Assembly: GCF_023065955.2 (NCBI RefSeq)
Contig: NW_026623089.1
Span: 36,734,767 to 36,798,766 of the forward strand
From: Ursus arctos
Taxonomy: Eukaryota; Chordata; Mammalia; Carnivora; Ursidae
DNA: 64,000 bases
Direction of reading: 5' to 3'
Part shown: piece after piece, positions 33,206-45,060 of the stretch
How positions within the stretch are numbered: the stretch's first letter is position 1
Layout of the letters: each line of letters opens with the position of its first letter
The notes under the pieces: model-generated
Database searches by the model: none
What the model saw: only the letters and a program-made list of their open reading frames with translations
Told to the model about the DNA's origin: nothing
Translations under genes and position numbers: made by a program

Positions 33206-34889
33206 GAGAAAGAGACAGTGTGAACTGTGAGTCTATTGCCTAGCTCTGGTGACCGTGGAATAAAACTGCATTAATCTCTAAGTTCCAGCCTTGAGCTCTT
33301 TAGGAAAAGTGTCAAGTACCATGTTCCACCAAAAATTCTGAGCTGAGTGGCACTGACCCGACATGCAGGGGACCTACTAGTGGGCTGAAGTTGTGCTCTA
33401 CCATGCCACTTGGCAGTTAGAGCTCTTTTCCTCCTTGGGCAGAAAGCGTCTGTTTCTGTACAATAATTAGACTTGAGCCACTAGTAACATAATCACCAAA
33501 ATGGTCCAAGCCACCAGAAAGACAGTGTTGGTTAACTCTGTGAATGGAAGGAAGGACTTTCCCTAAAATAGTCTCAGAAACTGGAGAAAGTACAGCTGGG
33601 CTGAGGGTTTTTCATGGGAGGATTTAGCAGGTTAGCTCTTCCCTTATAAAGGGTTTCATCTGTGATTCAATCTATAATTTCAAGAACTCTCATTTCTTAG
33701 ACCTGACAAGTTCTTCAACAGTAACGATGGAGACAAAAACCTGAAATGATTACACAGGTTTTTTCAGGTCCTGAGTCCCTCTAATTTCCCTAGTTCCCTC
33801 TTGAGAGAGCGCCAGTCCATTCAGATCATGGGAAATTTACATTTGGGGGTCTGTCCAGTTCTACTCTGCTGAATGAGGTGGGCAGAGGAATCCCCCCTTG
33901 GATGATGGATGATGTTGGTGGCAGAGAAGTCCTCCCCCCCGCCCCCCGCCGCCCCCAGCCCGAGCTCTGTAACATTCTAGGGCATGAGCATTGGTCCCTG
34001 GGTTCTTCTGGGGCTGGAGAGGTTTTCCTCTTTGCAGTCTACCACTAGGTGTGGCCACAGTGAGGAAGCCACCAGGCCTGAAGGTCTAGAGGTCAGTGTG
34101 TCCCTGTGCTTGTTGATCAGCTCTCTTTCACTCTGGGCCTGGTGGGCATATGGTGGTGCTGTGTGCTGAGAAGGAGAAGCAATAACACATCTTTGGATAA
34201 GGATGCTCCGTCAAGTTAACAGCTACCTTCATGACCCCAGCATGGTTCTCAAACTCAGTGGTCCCCTGCCACCCTGGTCTTCCCTACCTGGCTATACTAT
34301 GTGTACCTGGGTCTGAGGACAACACAGCTCTGCTTCTTTTTGAAGCTTCTGGTCAAAGAATTGCTCCAGCAGCTCATTTTTGTCTGTCCTGCTCTGGCTA
34401 CTGTGAGGACATTTAGATGGACACAGTCCATTTTAGGAAACCTCATGGCGATGGCCTCCTTGGAAGTCCTGCTGCCTTTGACTCAGTGAGTCTTGGATTT
34501 CACCTAACAGAAGCATCAGCTTTACAGCATTCCAGATCTTAAGGTTTTGAACTCCCCACTTGCTTTCTAGCAATTTCCACTTAATGGACCTTATGGCTTT
34601 TGTAAACTACCTACTTATAACTTCTGTATCGTTGTCCACATTCTTTTAGCATATTTTATTATTTCAAATTACATGTTTGAAATTTGTTTTACTTTGAATG
34701 ACTAATTTATTTCATGGAAATAGATGGTTATAAGCCCCCAGTTCTTTGCATCCCCCTTAGCTAAAGCCATAGTTGAAGCCTAAGCCACAAATTTCAAGTA
34801 GTACATAATGAGGAGCCTTGAGAGGACGGGCCCTTATTGACACAAGTGTATTTGAGAGCGCACAACACTGGGCCAGTCGTTACCCTTTG
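33206..34889. other. unique non-coding sequence, no gene recognised
   Basis: Largely repeat-free as far as I can read. The frames at 33861-34058 (-), 33984-34169 (+) and 34231-34489 (+) show no domain. A C-rich tract at 33934-33961 is listed separately. Confidence 0.4.
33934..33961 (-). other. G-quadruplex motif on the minus strand
   Basis: Plus strand reads C7-G-C6-GCCG-C5-AG-C3. The minus strand therefore has four G runs of three or more with loops of 2, 4 and 1 bases, meeting the usual quadruplex rule. Confidence 0.85.
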
Positions 34890-35395
34890 TTTATATTCTT
34901 CTCAGTTTATGGCCCTCTGCTGACCCTGCTCACAGTCACAGCCAAAGTCACCCTTTGCCCTCATCTCCTGCTCCATTCTCCCTTACTCTGTCCAGCACAC
35001 AGGACTCGATTGCTGTTCACCACTGAAATGCCTTCATGTCAGCGTTCCCTTGGCCTGAGTGCTTTCCTTCACGTGTCCACAGGATGGCGTCCTCCTCTCC
35101 TTGGGTCTCTGTTCTAAAGTCACTTTCTCAGGGATTCGTCCATCACCACTCTTTATAAGAATGCAGCTTCCCAGAAGCCACTATACCTTCTTCTGCTCTG
35201 TTTTTCTCTGAACTCCTTACCACCATTGACATACTTTCTATTTTGTTTATTGTGTGTTTCTCCCAACCAGAGTGCAACCCTTAAGAGGACAAGATTTTTA
35301 TCTGGTTTGTTATATCGAGTAACTGAGTGAGTGTTTGGTGAGAATTAATGTGGAATGAGTATCTTTTAATGAATGGATGGACATTATATCCTCTT
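34890..35395 (+). repeat. LINE-2 (L2) 3' fragment
   Basis: 'cactttctcagggattcgtc', 'ctttctattttgtttattg', 'gtttctcccaaccagagtg' and 'aagaggacaagatttttatc' follow the L2 3' end in order (consensus: ...gagggcagggactttgtct). A 99-codon frame over it is incidental. Confidence 0.75.
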
Positions 35396-35549
35396 ACTCA
35401 ATTAAGAATTCACTAGAAGATAATCTTCCTTCCACAGAATCCCTTCAAGTAAAAATTAAATGTCTCTAACAGAATAACTTTAAAACAACACCAAAATTTC
35501 ATTTTCTACAGCTCTCTGTTTCCTGATTTTTTTTTTGGAAAACATTTTT

Positions 35550-35950
35550 TTTTTCTGGCAATAAAAGGAATACTGATTTATTGTAGGAAGTTCAAAAAAG
35601 TATGACTGATTTAAATTACTAATGATCCCGCTGAGTTAACCATTGGTAGCATTCTGGTGTACTTCCTTCCACACGTTCATCTAAGCATGCTTGTGTGCCT
35701 GTACACATGCATTTTTCTAGGAATGATAATCCTATGTATTTACATATATATAGGTATTTAAGTTGGGATTATACTATGTTTAATTTTATCATGTCGTATG
35801 CCAGGCGCGTATTATGTATCATTGCTTGTTTTTCTAAAACATAATGTTTGGAGGTGTCTTAATATTGTATCACATAATCTATCATAATTTGCTTAACTAG
35901 TCTGTTATTGTAGACATTTAAAAATATTTTTTCATTATCATTTGAATGAA
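35550..35950 (-). repeat. ancient L1 3' fragment
   Basis: T-rich start, 'aatgatcccgctgagttaac', 'ccattggtagcattctgg', 'tgtatttacatatatatagg', 'cataatttgcttaactagtc'. This is the typical antisense wording of an old L1 3' region. Confidence 0.6.
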
Positions 35951-38324
35951 AATTTCATTCATCTGTTTGGTTTGTTGGTTTTAAACTGTTCTTTCATCCA
36001 TTCTAATTCTTTTACCTTATTTTGCTCTTACATTTTAATTATAAGTAATCTTCAGAGCTTAATCTTTTGTCCCTGTGATTTTTTAAATGCCATTTTCTAT
36101 AAGTCATTCAGCCATTGTGGCCTGTTTACCTTTAACGCCTTAGTTTTATCTGTTTTACTTTCTTGTTTTTCTAAATTATTTCCTCTTTACATGATATATC
36201 TTATAGTGTTTTTACTGTGGTCATTTGGGCCACCTCCTCCTAGTCTCATCCTGGCTTTCTCAGAGACCCCTTCCTTTAAAGAACATGCTCAGAACAGTGG
36301 TGGTTTTCCCACGTGGTGGGCCAGTCACAGTACCTTCTGGAATCACACTGGGGCCATCTCTTCCTGAAGAGAGGAACACTCTGAAGTCTAGAATCTCCAG
36401 CATGCACAGCCCCAGGCATGGGGGATATGGAAATGTCATCCTGTTACCCAGCCTGATGTGAAGGGCAGATAGGCCTTGGGAAGCTGCTCTGTGGAGTGTG
36501 TGTAGCCAGAATACAGGCATCATGTTTCCCTCAGCCTTTGTCTCTATCACTTTTATTTTAAGTTTTCTACTTGTTTCCTTTTGGGGCAGGGTAACAATTT
36601 TGAGTCTTCTTGCTACCCGCTCCCCATCAGGCCCAAGGAAATGCTGGCTGGAGCTGGGATTACTCCCACGGTCCTCAGTGCCAAGATCTGGGATTTTGGG
36701 GAATGAAACAGACTTGCCCCAAATTGCAGCGTTAAAGATGAGGCTTGCTTCTTAGAAGTGTGGAGAGATGGCTGTCGATGGGAAGCTTTTTTCCTTCATG
36801 TCAAGGGAGGCAGGGTGCTGACTGAGAAGACGAGGCCCTGAGGAATGCTCTGTCTTCACGTCACATCCACGGCCATAGCTCCCTGTGTTGCATGAGTGCT
36901 TTTCCCATTGGCTTCTCTCTGTTTTCTCTGGGCCAGGAGCTGCTATGTCTTCTGGTAAAAGCATTTTCTCTTCTCTCCAAACCCGGGACAACTGCATGTC
37001 CTTTGGAGCCAGCCTCCCCTCAGCCCCTCTGAACCAATGGCAACTTGACTCTCTGGCTGACTCATCCACTGCTCAAGTCCATGGCCCTCAGGGGTGTCCA
37101 TGAACTCTTCACAGGGGGCTAATTCACAGTTTGGGCTAGGCATCTCAAAAGCCAATGCTTCTCAGGAATTCAATTGATAGATTAATCTTTCCTTGGATGA
37201 GTTGAGCTGGAAGATGTCCCAGGGTCCAGGGTCCAGACCCAGGGGAGATGAAGCAAAAACGGAGGCCTCCCAGGTCTCCTGGGTCCGGTAGGGTTTTCCG
37301 ACGGTGCGAGGCCCTCCCAAGCACTAATGTGACTTCTCAGTGTTTGCATCACATTGCAGATTATCGTTGTCTGATTAGATAAACTCGCCAAGATAAAGGT
37401 CCTGATATATTGGCAGGAGACTTGAGTTTTTAGAAAACACATTTCCTCATATTTAAAGTTTCAAGCCCTCTTCTCTCTCCAGCTTTGTGGAAGAAAATAC
37501 CTTTGGCGAAGTCAGTGGGCTGGCGCCCGTATCTGCTCAGCCTCAGGGGGAACTGGCTCCTGCAGGAAGAACCTGCTTCTTCCAGATCTGATCTAGAAGT
37601 CTCATTAATTGTGTGATCTGCAGTCAAACATAACATCCTCTGGCCAGTGTGCATTGTATCTACGTGGCTGTTTGGTCCCATTGCAACCCTGCTTTCACTT
37701 TGATTCTCTAAGCCAAGAGGTGGATGGTTAACTGAGACCTCTCACTAGGCCCAGCTATGAGCTGGCAGGGCCCATCTAGAGCCAATGGGCCACCCCTCTA
37801 TGGTAGAGGGTCACAGTCAGGGGCAACGTTGAGTTTGAGGGTTTGCTACAGTTACTAAGTGAATTTTAATTTTATTGTCATAACACCATTCTGACTCATT
37901 GGCCTTCTGATGTGCTTTCTTGAGCAGGAGGGAAGGCTCAGAGTGTTGCAGTGTATGCCAGGAATTGCCTTTATCCTCGGGCATCCCCAGAGAGTACTGG
38001 CTCGTGGGTCCAGGGAGAACAATAGCACGCACGCCAGGGCTTCAAATACTCAAAGCCTGCCCCCCTTTCTTTTTGTAAATAGCAAATCCACCTGAGATCG
38101 TGTACATTCTGAATGAAGAAAGAGCCTCTTCCACTGTGTTAAATAGCATTGAGGTGCATTTACAACTTGAAGTGTGAGAAATTCACCACCAGCTGGGGAC
38201 CCAGACCAAATGGCTTTCTCGCTGCGGTCAGGCTGCTCTGGTGCAGGACTTGGGGTGCGCTGCAGATCTCACACCTCTGACGATCTTAACCAGATGGGGT
38301 GAGGGCCTTTCAGGTGGGTATTTA
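35951..38324. other. mostly unique non-coding sequence
   Basis: No exon or family recognised. The frames at 35942-36367 (+) and 36260-36550 (-) overlap on opposite strands and carry no domain. 37310-37420 is enhancer-like by motif content (see findings). Confidence 0.4.
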
Positions 38325-38530
38325 ATTTCTAGACTTTATAGTATAGCCATACCATGAAATCCTATTGCAACTATTTAAAAAGCATGCTTTTGGAGCTATT
38401 TTAATACATGGGAAGTTGTTCAATGGTACAATATTAAGTTAAAAAAAAACAGTAGAATCCAAAACTTCTTATTGAGTATGATCCCAGTTTCGTTATTTGT
38501 ATATATGTCCATGGCAAAATGTTATGGTGA
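38325..38530 (+). repeat. ancient L1M 3' fragment
   Basis: 'gccataccatgaaatcctat', 'gcaactatttaaaaagcatg', 'caatggtacaatattaagtt' and 'agtatgatcccagtttcg' follow the end of an old L1 ORF2 and 3' UTR (consensus: tatgcagctattaaaaagaatg). Confidence 0.65.
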
Positions 38531-38817
38531 CTCCATTCATATTTTGAATGATGACTCTATTGTAGGTACTTTCCAATATCTTTCAAATGTGTACAATGCG
38601 CATGAATGATTTTTATAATGAAAAAAGACACATTATTGAAATAGCATAAAATTAACAAAACTTTTATTGTAGACATAGAACAATATAATGAACCCCCATC
38701 TGTAGCCCTATTACCCAGCTTCAAAAATGGCCAACTCTTGGCTAATCTTGTTTCATCTGTGCCCTCATCTACCACCTCCACCCATATTATTATTTCATTA
38801 ATTAACCGACTATTTTT

Positions 38818-39043
38818 TAGAACAGCTTTAGTTTAATTTATTTTTCTTGTTTTTAAAAGATTTTATTTATTTGAGAGAGAGAGCATGAGTGGGGCAAGGG
38901 GCAAAGGGAGAGGGACAAGTAGACTCTGTGCTTAGCATGGAACCCAACGTGGGGCTTGATCTCAGGACCCAGAGATCATGACTTGAGCCAAAGTCAGACA
39001 CGTAACCCAATGAGCCACCCAGGTGCCCCTAGAACAGTTCTAG
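38818..39043 (-). mobile_element. older Can-SINE with 14-bp TSD
   Basis: Body 38832-39029. TAGAACAGCTTTAG (38818-38831) and TAGAACAGTTCTAG (39030-39043) match at 12 of 14. Head ends 'cacccaggtgcccc'. Confidence 0.93.
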
Positions 39044-40110
39044 TTTTATAAAAAATTGAGCAATAATATGTAGCATTCTCATATATCTGCATTAGTGTGG
39101 TACATTTGTTACAATTGTTGAACCAATATTGATAAATAATTATTAACTGAAGTCCATGGTTTAAAATAAGGTTCACTCTTTGGGTTGTACAGTTCTATGA
39201 GCATAAGCGTTTTATTCACAATTGATAGAGTCAGTTACCCCCAGGACTATAAATGTCTGAACCAAATCAGCCATTTGAAGTATCTAAATTGCCTTCTACC
39301 AATGAAGTGATGAAAAAGCCTATTGGAACTACCTGAAAATTACCAAGTTGAGAAAACAGCAGACCACGCTAAACATCACTACGGTACACTAGAGAACCCA
39401 AGCACAAGTTGTCAGTTGCCCAAAGTGTGGGAGGGGCTGTGAATGGGGAGGAGCCTGGGTCCTGCCACAGCCAGTGTGGGCCTGGAGAAGACGGAGCCTC
39501 CTCTTCGGGGAACAGTAACTTTAATTGGAGCACAGTTGTTGAGGCAGTGGGAACAGGAAGGAGAGTGCAGAACTTTCCATAGCATGATTGGGGCCAGAAC
39601 CTACGAGGGAATTAAAAAAATAAAAAAGTAATCCTCTGGCATCCTAATTAAATGGAGGATTTCTCAGCAGTGGAATGGGGGTGGGGTGGGGCATGTGCCT
39701 GGCCATTACCTCACTGCTGCCCTGCAGCTCTTTCCAGACACCTGCCAGATGCTAATTAGTCAAATCCTCTGGAGCTGGGATCCAGGTGGAATGCTGGGGG
39801 AGCAGAGGTCATTTCCCCCAGGACATTTGGAGCAAGTCAGAGTTCAATGGCCCCTCCTCCCAACCAAGCATTAGACTATTTCTTACATGCACAAGGGGAT
39901 CAATAATTGTCACAGACAGCTGCCTCAGTCCTTAAATCTGTCATGCCAGTTGTTCTAAAGACCGTGTTGAGTGCTTGATATTCAACATCAACAACAAGGC
40001 TTTATTGTGCTTCTAGGCATGCTGGCCCTGGGCTGGGCTGTGGGGATCCAGTGGTGACAAGACAAGCTAAGCATATGCCTCATGGTGCTGACCTTCCATT
40101 GTGGGCACAT
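39044..40110. other. unassigned non-coding sequence
   Basis: 39700-39800 includes 'gatgctaattagtcaaatcc', a homeodomain-type core. 39985-40090 ('gcatgctggccctgggctgg', 'ctcatggtgctgaccttcc') resembles an ancient repeat that I cannot name. No exon was seen. Confidence 0.4.
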
Positions 40111-40260
40111 TCTTTAATACGCCAGGTAAGTTCCTGCCTCAGGGACTTTGCATTTGCTGTGCTGTCTTCCTGGGATGTTCTCCCTCCAAGTGTGTGCATA
40201 CTCTGCTATGCCCACTGTCAGCTTGAACAAGGATGAATTCTCTCTGTCATTTACCAAATC
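40111..40260 (+). repeat. LINE-2 fragment
   Basis: 'cctgcctcagggactttgca' and 'gctgtcttcctgggatgttc' match the L2 wording 'cctgcctcagggcctttgcac...ctgcctggaatgctc'. Confidence 0.65.
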
Positions 40261-40479
40261 TAAGGACTTCTGTTTCTGGAATATTGGGAATGCAAGGAAA
40301 AGTTTTGTCTTGAACTGGAGAAATTGGGTCTGTCTGACCTTATGAAATCTCTTGAGAATACTTAGAGATGATTCTGCAAGGGACACATGAACTGATCTTG
40401 GCTCCCTTAAATGATCCACCAGGAGAGGAAGAGAATCCAGAACTTTCAGGTGCAAAATCACACATTGGAAAGGTGCCCA

Positions 40480-40770
40480 TTCACATATTTATTCAAGAAA
40501 TTCCTCCTGAGCACTGACCATTTGAGACAGTGAGTTAGGAGGTGGGAATACCACACAGAACCAAGTCCTTCCCTTATCGAGCTCATGGTCTAGACGAGGA
40601 AAGAGAAGCTAATTGAGTGGCCAAACAAGTAATTATAAAATCATAACTGTGATCAGTGCGATGAAGGTGAGCTGGACAGTTCTAGGAGATTTGCCTGTTA
40701 GGGAGGCCAGGAAAGGCTCCCTGAGGAAAGGGATATTTGACACAGGATAGGAAAGACGAATTGGGGAGGT
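40480..40770. repeat. ancient interspersed repeat, family not assigned
   Basis: 'tatttattcaagaaattcc', 'ccttatcgagctcatggtc', 'caaacaagtaattataaaat' and 'ggaggccaggaaaggctccc' form the order of a very common mammalian repeat ('...ctcatggagctta...gggaaggcctcac'). Confidence 0.55.
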
Positions 40771-41640
40771 GTCAAATAGGGCTATAAGATTTCTGGCTTG
40801 CACTACTTGATGGATTGTAGGATGCCAGAAGATGGGAAGACCAGGTGTGGGTAGGGTGGAAAAAATAAGCTCTGCTTAGGACTTAATCTGGGTCACATTT
40901 AACACATATAAGAGACAATATCATGGAGACAATTGAATATTACTAAATGTGTCACAGAGAATACACAGACAAAAATGTAGGCATCAGAGGAGTGACCTGT
41001 CAAATCGACTGGCATGTGGTAACGAGCCTTGGGGGCCTACAGGGTCATCTGAGGAAAGGGTGTAGATGGAGAAGAGGGGCTTGGGGCAGCCTTAAGGAGC
41101 TCCAGCATTCCAAGTTTAAGTTGAGGCAGACCAACTTGCCAGGAAGGCGGAGGAGTTCTCAGATCATCAGGAGGAAAAGCAGCAGAGTATGGCATGAGTG
41201 AAGTTGAGGGGGAATTCTTTGTACTATTGTTGCAACATCCTAGGTCTGAAATTATTCAAAATATACAGTAAAAAAAAATCACTTTTGTTAGGGCTTATTA
41301 GGATGGAAGAGAGGCCACTCTCCATCTTGGATAACTGCCCCTCATCCATAGGGACCTTCCTTATGGGGGTTATTTCCCTCTACATTCTCTTCAAAGGGAC
41401 GATTTAACTCTTCAAAGTGTATATGCTCCTCTTGATATGCCTATAGATAGTCATTGCATCCAGACCACTATCATCCCAGGAAGTCAACTGTTAAACGAAT
41501 GATAAGTGATTTAATTTTTAACCCTTTATATTTAAAAAAATGCTACCATTTTGTTAAAAGTGTACAGCATTTTAATGTATCCCCACCTATTTACTAAACA
41601 ATCAAAACACATAACTGAGAGCACTGGACAAATTGCCATC
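40771..41640. other. unassigned non-coding sequence
   Basis: Nothing recognised. Open frames at 40947-41201 and 41198-41407 have no domains. Confidence 0.4.
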
Positions 41641-42045
41641 AGTGTGTGCCAGTCAGGGTAGGCAAGTTTTGTGGTAACAAACCAACCTCAAATCCTAGTG
41701 GCTGCAAAGAGCAAAAGTTGACTTGTTGCTCAAGTGCCACATCTGATGCAGGTTGTTAGAGGGCTCTGCTCATGGTCATCGCTCCAGGTCTTGGCTCCTT
41801 CTCGACATTGACCTTCACAGTTGCCCCAGCAGGAGAGATAGGGTGCCAGGCAGCTCTGCAGCTTGGTTCTTTAGCCTGGGTACTACACCATCACTTCCGC
41901 CCACCTTCATTGGCCGCAAGTAGGCATGTGGCGGTGTCTAACTTCAAGGGAGCACGGAAGTATCTTTCTGTGTACCTGAAGTAGAAGAAATCCAGAACCA
42001 TAGCAACTTGTACCATGCAATTGAAGGTTTTGCCACAGAAATGAT
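41641..42045. repeat. ancient interspersed repeat, family not assigned
   Basis: 'gtggtaacaaaccaacctc', 'aatcctagtggctgcaaag' and 'ctgctcatggtcatcgctc' resemble the common repeat 'gtaacaaaccaccccaaaacttagtggctt'. Probably a degenerate transposon, type uncertain. Confidence 0.5.
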
Positions 42046-42268
42046 AAAAATCGTGACATTGTAGGGACCCCTGGGTGGCTCAGTCGGTTAAGCATCTGCC
42101 TTCGGATCAGGTCATAAACCCAGGGTCCTGGGATCAAATCCTGCATTGGGCTTCTTGTTCAGTGGGGACCCTGCTTCTCCTCTGCCTGCTGCTCCCCCTG
42201 CTTGTGCACATGCTCTCTCTCTGTCAAATAAATAAATAAAATCTTAAAAAAAATCATGACATTGTAGG
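42046..42268 (+). mobile_element. Can-SINE with 20-bp TSD
   Basis: Body 42066-42248. The 20-bp flanks at 42046-42065 and 42249-42268 (core GACATTGTAGG) differ only by CG versus CA. It is an older subfamily: 'cccctgggtggctcagtcgg' head and a short CT domain. Confidence 0.96.
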
Positions 42269-42289
42269 AGAAACAGCCAATTGCTTACT

Positions 42290-42775
42290 CAATATCCATT
42301 CTTCTCTACTTTCCTACTACTAGAACTTTGGTATGTCAATGCCTACTGATGAGTAATCAACTTTACAGATGCCCTAATATCTATGGGTGGACATAGGACC
42401 CAATTCTGTCTGTTTGGATAGAAATGAGAGTCACTAGGTAGAGCTAAAGCAAAAACAATTTTTTTTCTTATGATCAGACAGGACTGGCCCATGCTTTTGG
42501 CCCTCTGTCCTTCACCTCAACATCCATCATCCTTCTCCCATCCTGGTATACGGACACAGTGCTTGGGAATGCAGGAGCCACCCTGTAACTAAGGTGCAGA
42601 AATCTCATGCTAAGCATGATATTTGGGCCTACAGATGGGGTTTGGATCCTGGCGACACCATGAGCCTCCATAGCAGCTGTGGGCCACTTCTCCTACATTG
42701 TTACTGCAGACACATAAGCCAGCACTGTTGGGTCTTCTATTACTTGCAGACAAACCCAAACCTAAATGATGCAAA
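42290..42775. repeat. ancient interspersed repeat, family not assigned
   Basis: The text from 'catgctaagcatgatatttg' to 'ttacttgcagacaaacccaa' and 'cctaaatgatgcaaa' resembles the familiar 'gccactg...ttgcagccaaa...ctaactgat' terminus of an old mammalian repeat. A related piece seems to lie at 53470-53920. Confidence 0.4.
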
Positions 42776-43486
42776 TGCAGTATTTTTTGTTACTATATAC
42801 CATAAGTAATGACTTATTCATATCGTATCATTCTGTGCATTCAGAAAATATTTACAAAAATGTCACATGATACTTATCTTCCTTCAGGTAGTTAAATGGT
42901 CTATAACTTCCTCTATTGAATTTAGAACAACTTTTCTACTGTAACACTGAGGGAAAATTAAATATTTTCAAAGGCTTACATAGAAGATCCACTTTGGAAA
43001 ATGATGAGCTATGTGCTTTGATCTTGGAGAATGAATCAATCTAACCTAATAACTTAAGACATTAAATATAGTTATTCAAACATTGACAGTCATAAATACA
43101 GCAATAGTATATGTTCCTCCTCCAATTAATCAAGTCACCTGTTATTAATATAAATTATTCTTAAACATACAGTTCATTTAGCAATACATGTATTGACAGC
43201 TTCACTTCAGAAAAGTTTTTAAAAATAGGGAATACAACATTAAAATGATATTACACTAAAAGAAACAGCTGACTGAGATAGCACTGACTGAGAAGTCACT
43301 AAGGAAATAACCCAGTATTTGAAAATAAGACAAACTTTAGTTGGGGCCAAAATTAAATTCATTACTTGCTGAATTTCCTACTTAAATTACACATCCACAT
43401 GAATTTCTGTTTCACCAATTCTGCTTTATCATGAATTACATGAGAACTTATTTTAATGTGTTTGCTTTACTTTCACGAAAAAGCAT
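42776..43486. other. unassigned AT-rich non-coding sequence
   Basis: No repeat, gene or RNA recognised. Confidence 0.45.
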
Positions 43487-44257
43487 TACAGTAGTCCTCT
43501 CTTATCCATGGCTTTGCTTTTTATGGTTTCAGTTCCCTGTGGTCAACTGTGATCTGAAATATTAAGTGGAAAATTCCAGAAACAGACAATTTATAAGTTT
43601 TAAACTGTGCACCAATCTAAGTAGCATGATGAAATTTTGTGCTGTCCTGCTCCATCCTGCCTAGACAACGTGAATCATCCCTTTGCCTAGCATATCCACG
43701 CTGTATGCGCTACGTACCCATTAGTCACTCTAGTAGCCATCTTGCTTATCAGATTGACTATTGCTGTATCACAGTGCTTGCATTCAAGTAACCCTTATTT
43801 TACTTAATAATGGCCCCAAAGTGTGAGTAGCAATGCCGGCAGTTCCAGTATGTCAAAGAGAAGCTGTGAAGTGCTTTCTCTAACTGAAAAGGTAAAAGTT
43901 CTTGACTTCATAAGGAAAGAAAAAAAATCATATGCTAGGGTCTCTAAGATCTATGGTAAGAATGAATCCTCTGTGAAAATTGTGAAATGAAAGAAGGAAA
44001 AAGAAACTTGTGCTGGTTTTGCTGTTGGACCTCAAACTGTAAAAGTTAAGGGCATGGCATGTGATAAGTACTTAGTTAAGATGGCAAAGGCATTAAATCT
44101 GTTGGTGAAGGACATGAACAGAAGATGTGTTCCTATTGATGGCAATGTGTTGAGCCAGAGAGTGTTGTATACATAGGGTTTGGCACAATCCATGGTTTCA
44201 GGCATTCAGTGGGGGTCTTGGAATGTATCCTCCATGGATAAGGAAGGACTTACTATA
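43487..44257 (+). mobile_element. Tigger-type (TcMar) DNA transposon, internally deleted
   Basis: The element is 43489-44255. Left end CAGTAGTCCTCTCTTATCCATGG and right end CCATGGATAAGGAAGGACTTACTA are imperfect terminal inverted repeats. Both are bordered by TA (43487-43488, 44256-44257), the target duplicated by Tc1/mariner elements. The middle carries remnants of a Tigger transposase, and the spacing to the right end shows that most of the gene is missing. At about 770 bp it is a non-autonomous derivative. Confidence 0.88.
43810..44170 (+). pseudogene. Tigger transposase N-terminal remnant
   Basis: Begins ATG GCC CCA AAG (43810). The readable frame 43850-43990 has 46 codons and includes EKVKVLDFIRKEKKSYA and SKIYGKNESS. 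This is the first helix-turn-helix of the CENP-B-like DNA-binding domain that recognises the element's ends. Stops and frame changes lie before and after it (TAG at 43828-43830, TGA at 43988-43990). The DDE catalytic domain is absent. Confidence 0.85.
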
Positions 44258-44789
44258 CAGTAATCTCATCATGTTGGCTCATAGGTGGACGACTCTTAGG
44301 AGAAGCAGTTCCAGGTGAAAGAGCCCCACAGCCACACCTGCAGCCTTTCCGAAACACCTGTGGAAGACCTTGAGGGTCCAGCTGGTATCTTCATTTAGGC
44401 AATCTGTCCAGGTCAGTGCCCTGTCTCTTTGCAATTTATGACTTAGCACTGGACCTCGTTGATAACTTGCTCTGACTTCAGAAAGAATCACTCCATCTTG
44501 CAATATCCTTGTTGAATCACTGACAAGGGCCTGAGAATTGCTTTTTAAATGGTCAGGTGAGGCCAGTAGGTACTTTGGGATCAACAGTGAAGTAAGAGGA
44601 GTCTAGAAGGATCATGGTTGCTTACAATTTTGGTGTTCTTTCTAGATGTCCCAGACTTGGGGGTAGGTGACGGGATGCTGGTTAGAAGACATTTCCTCCT
44701 GGGCTTTAGGCACCTCAATATTTCTATACCTCACAAGTCTACTACATTAGGTTATTTCTTGAACAATTCCCACCTATTTTGCTTCCATG
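44258..44789. other. unassigned non-coding sequence
   Basis: No domain in the minus-strand frame 44279-44584. No family recognised. Confidence 0.35.
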
Positions 44790-45060
44790 CAAATGTTTCT
44801 TGCAAATGCACCATGTCATTGCTGGGTGGCCAGGATCTAATCTTACCTTCCCCAAGAGCTTTTCCAGACCTCACCTGTCATAGCCATATTTGCTCATGAT
44901 CTTTTGTCCATGTCCCAGGGGGCCTTGTATCTTGAGCCTACTTTTTCACTGGACTGCTAGCTTTTAGAAGGAAGACTTTGTTCTTAACCATCTCTGATGT
45001 CCCTGGTGTTTGGTCCACAGTGTTTGGACCTAGAAAGAGCTTCATCTGTGCCTGAACAGA
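44790..45060 (+). repeat. LINE-2 3' fragment
   Basis: 'gagcttttccagacctcacc', 'ttttcactggactgctagct', 'ttttagaaggaagactttg' and 'catctctgatgtccctggtg' follow the L2 3' order. Confidence 0.7.

Noticed and set aside
34818..35117. 99-codon frame
   Set aside because: Lies mostly over an L2 fragment and has no L2-like protein reading.
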